64,000 nt of DNA, taken from Berghia stephanieae. Lineage: Eukaryota > Mollusca > Gastropoda > Nudibranchia > Aeolidiidae. Positions within the stretch are counted from its first letter, which is position 1. Every line of letters begins with the position of its first letter. The position numbers and the translations under genes were made by a program. Of this stretch, positions 57,272 through 64,000 are shown in pieces. Where the stretch lies: contig CM067451.1 of the NCBI GenBank assembly GCA_034508935.3, positions 47,474,642 to 47,538,641 of the forward strand. Reading direction: 5' to 3'. A model generated the notes under the pieces. That model did not search any database. It was not told the DNA's origin and saw only the letters and a program-made list of their open reading frames with translations.

Positions 57272-58265
57272 ATATAAAAAAAATAAAAGAAATATATAAA
57301 TAAATATATAAATTGGTGAATAAGTAATTTAACATATAAATGGATCAGTAAACAAGTAATAAATAGATTAATTAATTCATCAATTAGTCTAAGATACATT
57401 TTTAAAAATCAAATGAATAGATAAATAAATAAATTAGATTTATTGATTAATTGGTGAATTAAGATTGATCTATTTTCGTTTGTCACTAAATAAATGGGAT
57501 AAATGTGTCCCGGACTCTGTCAATGGTATGATTTAGAACAGACTATATTTCAATTCAACTTAACGTTAAACTTTGATGTGAGACCTGCTTGCCGTGTTTG
57601 TGTTTGTTGGAGGTGGATGGATGAAAACCCCTGACGTACCAAACACTAACATTAAAGAGTTAACGATCATGTGCCCAACCTGTAACGATCGACCAACGAG
57701 GTAAGAGAATACGAAGATCTGTCCTCATTGTTTGACTCGCTTCTCCTGATTTCTATTTATATCGTGTTCGGTTTTATGATTGGCATCCTGAGGACAGAGC
57801 TTCCTTTTCTTCCACGTTGATCGTCGATCGTTCTCGATTTTTGAACGTAATCGTTTACTTGGTAATTTGTATTTCTGACTAGATTCACGTTAAAATAAAT
57901 TTTCTTCACATGAGAGATGTATTCAAATGACTCATCATCATTCATCATGAATGCCTTCCGATTTCGATGTCATCCCACTTGGCAACTTCGGCTGTTCCTC
58001 TTTTTTTTTTGGTGAATATTCTTCTATTGTTGCTGTCTTGTGCCTTTCCCCAGATTTGTGATAATTCTGCCTGGGATGTTTATCTGGAATTATTTCCCTT
58101 GGTTATCGACACGACTCCTGTACATTAAAACACTCCCCTCCCCCCCCCCTTGACAACGAATATACGGCTTGGGTTAGGTTTTTGTGTTTTCTTGAAGAGA
58201 ATAATTATAATTTCTGGAATGGACACACGTAAATATTTTCTCATTCTTGTCAATTTAACTCGAAG
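57271..58265. other. AT-rich spacer, no gene seen
   Basis: AAATAAAT-type simple DNA to about 57480, then single-copy DNA. I found no exon-like conservation on either strand. Confidence 0.5.
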
Positions 58266-58530
58266 TTCCATTGTGTGGCTATGTGGTCTAGTTGCATGAC
58301 ACTCGCTTTTGGATCGGAAGTTACTGGGTTCGAGCCTTGCTCTGACCGGATCATAGTTGAGTCATTGGAAAAAAAGATATTTACGCAGATTCTCTCTCCT
58401 TACTCATGTATAAAATGGGTACCTAGACGTTAGCAGCGTTGTGTTGTCGGAAAAAAAGAGAGGCCTTTTGTAAACCGTTTGAGCACGGTTAGTGGATATT
58501 GCTCTGTATAAAAGCTGAAGTTTTTTGTTC
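58266..58530 (+). mobile_element. SINE family A, copy 4 (most complete)
   Basis: Head TGTGGCTATGTGGTCTAGTT (box A), GACACTCGCTTTTGG and GGGTTCGAGCCTTG (box B). Body GAGTCATTGG, then TACTCATGTATAAAATGGGT. Tail GTTTGAGCACGGTTAGTGGA, then TATAAAAGCTGAAG. The tail phrase also occurs alone at 30845 and 31595. Confidence 0.82.
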
Positions 58531-59023
58531 GATTTTCTCTTGACATCTTGATTCCTCGCCATGATGACACGGCAGATCACATCTGTCATTTTTTGTTTTC
58601 AACACAGACACATACAATCAGCTTTCAGGAGTTAATTTTACACCACGTGACCAACCGTCAACAAAGAGACTTTTCTAGCATTCAATTTTGCGCAGGCTAT
58701 AATCGGACTCAAACCTACCACCTCTCAACGTCCAGGTGACAAAATGATTGCCAAATTACGTGACCACCAAGCCTGACCAGTTCTACGTTTAATCTTAGCT
58801 GGTTTCATCATAACAATGTTCTAGATAGCCTAGATAATAGATTGATCGATGACTATACAGGAAGTCAACAAAGTCAAACAACGGCTAGAGAGGTCAGTGA
58901 CCGAACAGATGACATAGATTACAAGATATCGTTTCCGCGAGCTGGTCATCGCCCCTCAATGACTCATGATGACGTCATCCTGGTGCTAATCCAGTTTTCC
59001 CTATGACCTCATGAGGATTAACT
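58531..59023. other. Spacer, no feature
   Basis: No gene or repeat unit recognised. Confidence 0.4.
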
Positions 59024-59066
59024 CACACACACACACACACACACACACACAAATATATATATTATA

Positions 59067-59140
<74 letters not shown>

Positions 59141-59183
59141 AAGAGAGAGAGAGAGGAGGAGAGAGAGAGGGAGAGAGAGAGGA

Positions 59184-59218
<35 letters not shown>

Positions 59219-59237
59219 GGGAGAGAGAGAGAAAGGA

Positions 59238-59270
<33 letters not shown>

Positions 59271-59281
59271 GAGAGAGAGAT
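59024..59281. repeat. (CA)n-(TA)n-(GA)n compound microsatellite
   Basis: About 14 CA, then imperfect TA, then about 180 bp of GA-rich repeat with GGA interruptions. The order matches the compound tract at 46588-47912. Confidence 0.96.
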
Positions 59282-59429
59282 CCAGAACAACTGTGCCAAC
59301 CCCAAAATCAATGTGCAACCTTAAACGTTAATACTATATTGATGCGATGCGTTAGATAAAATACCCACCTGTTCTGACAAAACTATGTGTAACGTTAACA
59401 TTGTATAGTTTGGTCGAGGTGCTTATTAA

Positions 59430-59674
59430 CCCTCTCCTACCAAAAATAGGACAATCGTCATATACGTTACGATACAACAACATTTTTCTTATTTAAATTT
59501 CTTTTGATCATCATACAATAAAGAAAATAAACAGTGTGTGTAGAGCATGTTTTGCTAAAGAAATTATGTATGGCAAGAACTTACTGCTATTGTGTTTGAG
59601 TGATAAATATTTTTTTTGTTTTAGTTGAGTGTGAAGTTTTGGGGAAAATCCTGAAAATGGCTGGTAGGAGAGGG
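59430..59674. mobile_element. piggyBac-type MITE
   Basis: A 245-bp element. Left end CCCTCTCCTACCA, right end its inverse TGGTAGGAGAGGG, each flanked by TTAA (59426-59429 and 59675-59678). TTAA targets and CCC-starting ends are hallmarks of piggyBac-like elements. There is no coding content. Confidence 0.85.
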
Positions 59675-59678
59675 TTAA

Positions 59679-60182
59679 ACAACTAGACATACAACTTGCT
59701 GTCCAAAAACAACTTAAAGCTGAGTGACGTCATCTTCCTACAGTCTATAGTTTAAGCCTATATTAACATATTCTAAAAGTCCAACGACAAGGTAGCACTG
59801 CAAATTGATTTAAAGCCAGGTTACTTTTACTGACCACCAATCATAGTAGCTGGTAAGACTCAAACCTTGGCTCCCCGCGTGAACGTAGTAAACACAATTC
59901 CAACATTGCCAGCTGCCTCCATTGACAGATAAGATTAAATTTTCTTTAAGCAAACCACAAAAAATAAATCTTGCATGTAAACGACATTCAAGTGGTTGGT
60001 GATCTCCAAAGAGATGTGAACAAGTCTGTATGGAATAATGGCAGACAGAAAAATTAAGGACAAAAAAGCATCCCCAAAAAACATTGTTCCTCGGGGAAGA
60101 CTTATTTTTGAGTTGGCTTTTTTCCTTATAATATTAGACCTACTTTGTCAGATCTTTTTTTTTTACACCAGCGTTTTGTCTC
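59679..60182. other. Spacer, no gene seen
   Basis: The segment near 59720 (AGCTGAGTGACGTCATCTTC) weakly resembles 48290 and 50510. A 98-codon plus frame from 60038 runs into the next minisatellite and has no recognisable domain. Confidence 0.45.
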
Positions 60183-60565
60183 AAATGAGGGTCTCTGTGA
60201 CCTCTTGTTGCTATGCCTGTCAAGCTATTGATGGTTCCTCTGTGACCTCTTGTTGCTATGCCTGTCAAGCTATTGATGGTTTCTCTGTGACCCTTGTTGC
60301 TATGCCTGTCAAGTTATTGATGGTTCCTCTGTGACCTTGTTGCTATGCCTGTCAAGCTATTGTGTTCTTGGACCTCTTTGCTAGGCTGTAAAATTATTGT
60401 GGTTTCTGAGAGCCTTGTTCTATCCTGTCAAGTATTGATGGTTCCTCTTGACTCTTGTGCTATGCTGTCAAGTATTGATGTTCTTTTACCTCCCGTTGTA
60501 TGCCTGTAAGCTATGATGGTTCTCGGTGATCCCTTGTTGCTATGCTGTCAAGCTATACATGGACG
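60183..60565. repeat. Minisatellite, 45-bp unit, about 8 copies
   Basis: The unit contains TCTGTGACCTCTTGTTGCTA and TGCCTGTCAAGCTATTGATG. The first copies are clean. From about 60355 on, units lose single bases at many places, which may be consensus error. Confidence 0.9.
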
Positions 60566-60721
60566 CCATTTACAATTGTTAATGAAGACCTTCAGTCTTC
60601 AATAAACAGAGTCCATGCACTTGTGAAAATTCGTCAGTATCATATATTTTATTAAAACTATCGCTAAACATTAATTTATCACTCGAAACTTAAAAACAAA
60701 TATTATGTGTCAGAAATCAAC

Positions 60722-61495
60722 CCTGACTGTAAACCGATGACCCATGCACTGTAAACCGAAGACCCATAGCCACTGTAAACCGGAGACCCATAGCCACTGT
60801 AAACCGAAGACCATAACCACTGTAAACCGAAGACCCATAGCCACTGTAAACCGGAGACCCATAGCCACTGTAAACCGAAGACCCATAGCCACTGTAAACC
60901 GAAGACCCATAGCCACTGTAAACCGAAGACCCATAGCCACTGTAAACCGAAGACCCATACACTGTAAACCGAAGACACATAGCCACTGTAAACCGAAGAC
61001 CCATAGCCACTGTAAACCGAAGACCCATAGCCACTGTAAACCGAAGACCCATAGCCACTGTAAACCGAAGACCCATAATCACTGTAAACCGAAGACCCAT
61101 AGCCACTGTAAAGAAGACCTAATCACTGTAAACCGAAGACCCATAGCCACTGTAAACCGAAGACCCATAATCACTGTAAACCGAAGACACATAAGCCACT
61201 GTAAACCGAAGACCCATAGCCACTGTAAACCGGAGACCCATAGCCACTGTAAACCGAAGACCCATAGCCACTGTAAACCGAAGACCCATAGCCACTGTAA
61301 ACCTAAGACCCATAGCCACTGTAAACCGGAGACCCATAGCCACTGTAAACCGAAGACCATAGCCACTGTAAACCGGAGACCCATAGCCACTGTAAACCGA
61401 AGACCCATAGCCACTGTAAACCTAAGACCCATAGCCACTGTAAACCGGAGACCCATAGCCACTGTAAACCGAAGACCCATAGCCACCGTAAGTGC
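60722..61495. repeat. Minisatellite, 24-bp unit, about 32 copies
   Basis: The unit is ACTGTAAACCGAAGACCCAT followed by AGCC. A block of about six units with CTAAGACC and CGGAGACC subtypes (61210-61330) repeats at 61325-61450. Open frames on both strands are artefacts. Confidence 0.95.
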
Positions 61496-61954
61496 TTGCC
61501 TATCACCCGTAGTAAACAGCATGCAGATCCTGAGCATCACTCACAATTTTAGCACAGATGATCGAAAAAACGGATCGTGTCAAGTTTTGTGATGCAATTC
61601 GTTTATAAGTGTGTCAAAATATGCAAAATACTATATGATGACTAGCCCTGACCTATTTGTGTGTTTCACATGTACTTTACTAAGGTATTCTCAGGCCTTT
61701 TCATAGATGAAATAAATAGTCAAAGAGACGAAAGGGAGTAAATGGCAGGAAATATTCTGATTGGTTAATACTAAGTAACGTCAAACAATCAATAGAGCAG
61801 TAAAGTTAAGTGCCCCAAACGTAAACAATAACAAGTTGCTAGTGATTTCCGTTAGGGACCGGAATAATTTACGCACAATATAGGTCTCCCAATTTTGTAG
61901 TTTGAGTTATAGGCAATACACTTTCAGTATTGAAAATATGTTTACATAAAGGCT
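61496..61954. other. Spacer, no feature
   Basis: No gene or repeat recognised. Confidence 0.4.
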
Positions 61955-62105
61955 AGCACTATTCAGTATCTGATACTGAATAGTGGTTTTGCACTATTCA
62001 GTATCTGATACTGAATAGTGGTTTTGCACTATTCAGTATCAGATACTGAATAGCGGTTTTGCACTATTCAGTATCTGACACTGAATAGTGGTTTTGCACT
62101 ATAAT
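61955..62105. repeat. Tandem array of a 35-bp palindromic unit, 4 copies
   Basis: Each unit holds CTATTCAGTATC and GATACTGAATAG, an almost perfect palindrome of about 26 bp, joined by TGGTTTTGCA. Unit starts are at 61956, 61991 and every 35 bp after. Confidence 0.93.
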
Positions 62106-63395
62106 ACGGTGTTTTTTTTTCCCGAAACCTGACAAAGTTATGGGAAGAGTGCAGCTGTGGGAGTGAATATGGGACTCAGAGAAGTGCACACCAGTGGGGA
62201 GCGAACCTGGGACTGGGTTTCGGCGGATTTCGTAATAAAAAGCAATTACTTTTTTACGAAACCCGACGACACCTGGCAATATCCGACAAAGTTATGGGAG
62301 GTAGGCAGCAGCGTGTGTGTGTGTGCGTGTGTGTGTAGGGGGGGGGGGAGGAGGGGATGAACCTGAGATTCAGGGAAGTGTACACCAGTGGGGAGTGAAC
62401 CTGGGACTCTGGGTTTTGTAAAAAAGCAATAACAAAATAGGGGGGGGGGAGATTACTTTTTTACGAAACCCGACAATATGCGGCAAAATTGTGGAAAGTA
62501 GGCAAAGCGTGGGAGTGAACCTGAGACTCAGTGAAGTGTACACCAGTGGGGAGTGAACCTGAGACTATGGTTTTCGGCGGGATTCAGCTAGTTTCATAAA
62601 GAAGCAATTACTTTTTTACGAAACCCGACAAAACCTGGCAATATCCGAGAAAGTTATGGGTAGTAGGCAACAGTGGGGAGTGAACCTGAGATTCGGGGAA
62701 GTGTACACTTTGGGAATTGAACCTGGGACTCTGGATTTTGTAAAAAAGCAATACCAAGGGGGAGGGGAATTACTTTTTTACGAAACCCGCCAAAAGCCGA
62801 CAAAGTTATGGGAAGCAGGCAGCAGTGGGGAGTGAATCTGGGATTTGGACACCGATGAGGATTGAACCCGGGACTGCGAGAGGCTGATACCAGTGGACAG
62901 TGAGCTCAGAATGTACTTTTATTTCGAAACCTACCGAAATTGTCAAAAGTTATGGGAAGTGGGCACCATTGGGCAATGAACTGGGACTCAGGGAAGTGCA
63001 CACCGGTTGGGAGTGAACCTGGGACTGTGAAAAGAGGAAATCAGTGGAAATGAACCTGGGACTATAGAAGATGGATACCAGTGGGAAATGAAGCCGAACT
63101 ATGGGAGTTGGGTACCAGACGAGAATGAAGCAATTACTTTTTTACGAAACCCGCCAAAACCCGCCGAAAAACCATAGTCTCGGGTTCACTCCCCCACTGT
63201 TACTTTCTTTCCATAACTTTGTCGGATATTGGCGAGTTTCGTAAAAAAGTAATTGCTTTTTTTAAAAACGAAACCCAGTCCCAGGTTCACTCCCCAATGG
63301 TGTACACTTCCCTGAGTCCCAGGTTCACTCCCCACTGCTGCCTACTTCCCATAACTTTGTCGGGTTTCGGCGTGTTTTGGCAGGTTTCGTAAAAA
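62106..63395. repeat. Foldback-like repeat with inverted ends
   Basis: Degenerate direct repeats built from AAGTTATGGGAAGTAGGCAG, AGTGGGGAGTGAACCTGGGA, AAGTGTACACCAGTGG and TTACTTTTTTACGAAACCCG. From about 63155 the same phrases appear on the other strand (AACTTTGTCGGATATTGG, GGTTCACTCCCC). Left and right ends are thus inverse of each other. No coding sequence. Confidence 0.75.
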
Positions 63396-63472
63396 AAGAA
63401 ACATCCATAAAAATACCACGTGTATTCAGTAAATAGATGTCAATTGTAGTCTAATATTCAGTATCTATTTAA

Positions 63473-63473
<1 letters not shown>

Positions 63474-63547
<74 letters not shown>
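63474..63547. repeat. (TTA)n microsatellite
   Basis: About 24 pure TTA units. Confidence 0.96.
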
Positions 63548-63903
63548 GTCATGTAAATTTCAATATAATACGGCAAGTAATTCTCGGAAGTACATCGCTC
63601 AATTAAAAATGAATTTATAATGAATCGGGTTTGTCTTAGATGACAAAACAAACAAACAAACAACAACAACAAGGAGAACAACAACAACAGAAAAAAGCAA
63701 GGTTTTAAAAAGTAATAAACAATAGAAGAGCACAATAATGAAAAACAACAACGCGATGATAACACATAAAAGATATTCGTAATAAATCGATAACTGATTA
63801 AAATTACTACTTGATTAAAAAAAAAAAATCATAACCATAATCATAATAATGACGATGATGACGATTACAACAACAACGATAATAATAATAGTAAGTAAGT
63901 AGA

Positions 63904-63904
<1 letters not shown>
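63548..63904. other. AT-rich spacer
   Basis: AAC-rich simple sequence at 63645-63695. No gene. Confidence 0.5.
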
Positions 63905-63989
<85 letters not shown>

Positions 63990-64000
63990 TAATAATAATA
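63905..64000. repeat. (TAA)n microsatellite at the window edge
   Basis: About 30 TAA units running off the right end. Confidence 0.96.

Noticed and set aside
60703-61592. 282-codon frame (HCKPKTHS type)
   Set aside because: Translation of a 24-bp minisatellite; both strands are open.

Overview
This is a window of animal nuclear DNA made mostly of tandem repeats and transposon remains. It holds parts of two host genes, both on the minus strand with spliceable exons. Conserved AP-1 sigma exons, metazoan splice sites, tRNA-derived SINEs, RTE-, CR1/L2- and Rex1-like LINEs, a mariner, a pogo/Tigger-like element and a Ty3/gypsy fossil all point to an invertebrate. A mollusc or other lophotrochozoan is my best guess. 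It fits the AP-1 sigma sequence style and the secreted Gly/Ser/Met repeat protein, but nothing here proves it.

Layout, 1-16.4 kb: the left end is a 23-bp satellite (1-990) and a 28-bp satellite of about 167 copies (1446-6130). Exons 4, 3 and 2 of an AP-1 adaptor sigma subunit gene follow (7383-7520, 9437-9545, 14324-14502, minus strand). Its introns hold a 74-bp array, a 436-bp MITE, and a 3.9-kb array of a 42-bp unit. That unit is itself a copy of the exon 2/intron 2 junction, so the intron carries about 90 extra 5' splice sites. A 49-bp array and a 37-bp array lie upstream of exon 2.

16.4-38.6 kb: a broken Ty3/gypsy 3' half with one LTR; a 24-bp array full of CRE-like TGACGT cores; a short Tigger-like transposon with terminal inverted repeats; five small minisatellites; an RTE-like LINE; a full-length mariner with two visible lesions; a patchwork of duplicated non-coding modules; AAG/TTC microsatellites; and SINEs.

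38.9-44.9 kb: a second gene on the minus strand. A 73-bp first exon encodes a signal peptide. It joins in frame to a long repetitive exon for a secreted protein of Gly-Gly-Ser-Gly-Gly-Ser-Pro-Met repeats punctuated by SFMNMFGG. The distal part has many one-base frame slips.

44.9-64 kb: MITEs with TTAA targets, SINEs, a 1.1-kb GA tract, a 30-bp array, a decayed CR1/L2 LINE, a CTA microsatellite, a hairpin with hammerhead-like features, a Rex1-like LINE, more minisatellites, a tandem palindrome array and a foldback-like repeat. I found no operons, rRNA, true tRNA genes or CRISPR arrays. The two host genes show no evident functional link. The clearest oddities are the splice-site-bearing array in the AP-1 sigma gene and the secreted repeat protein.
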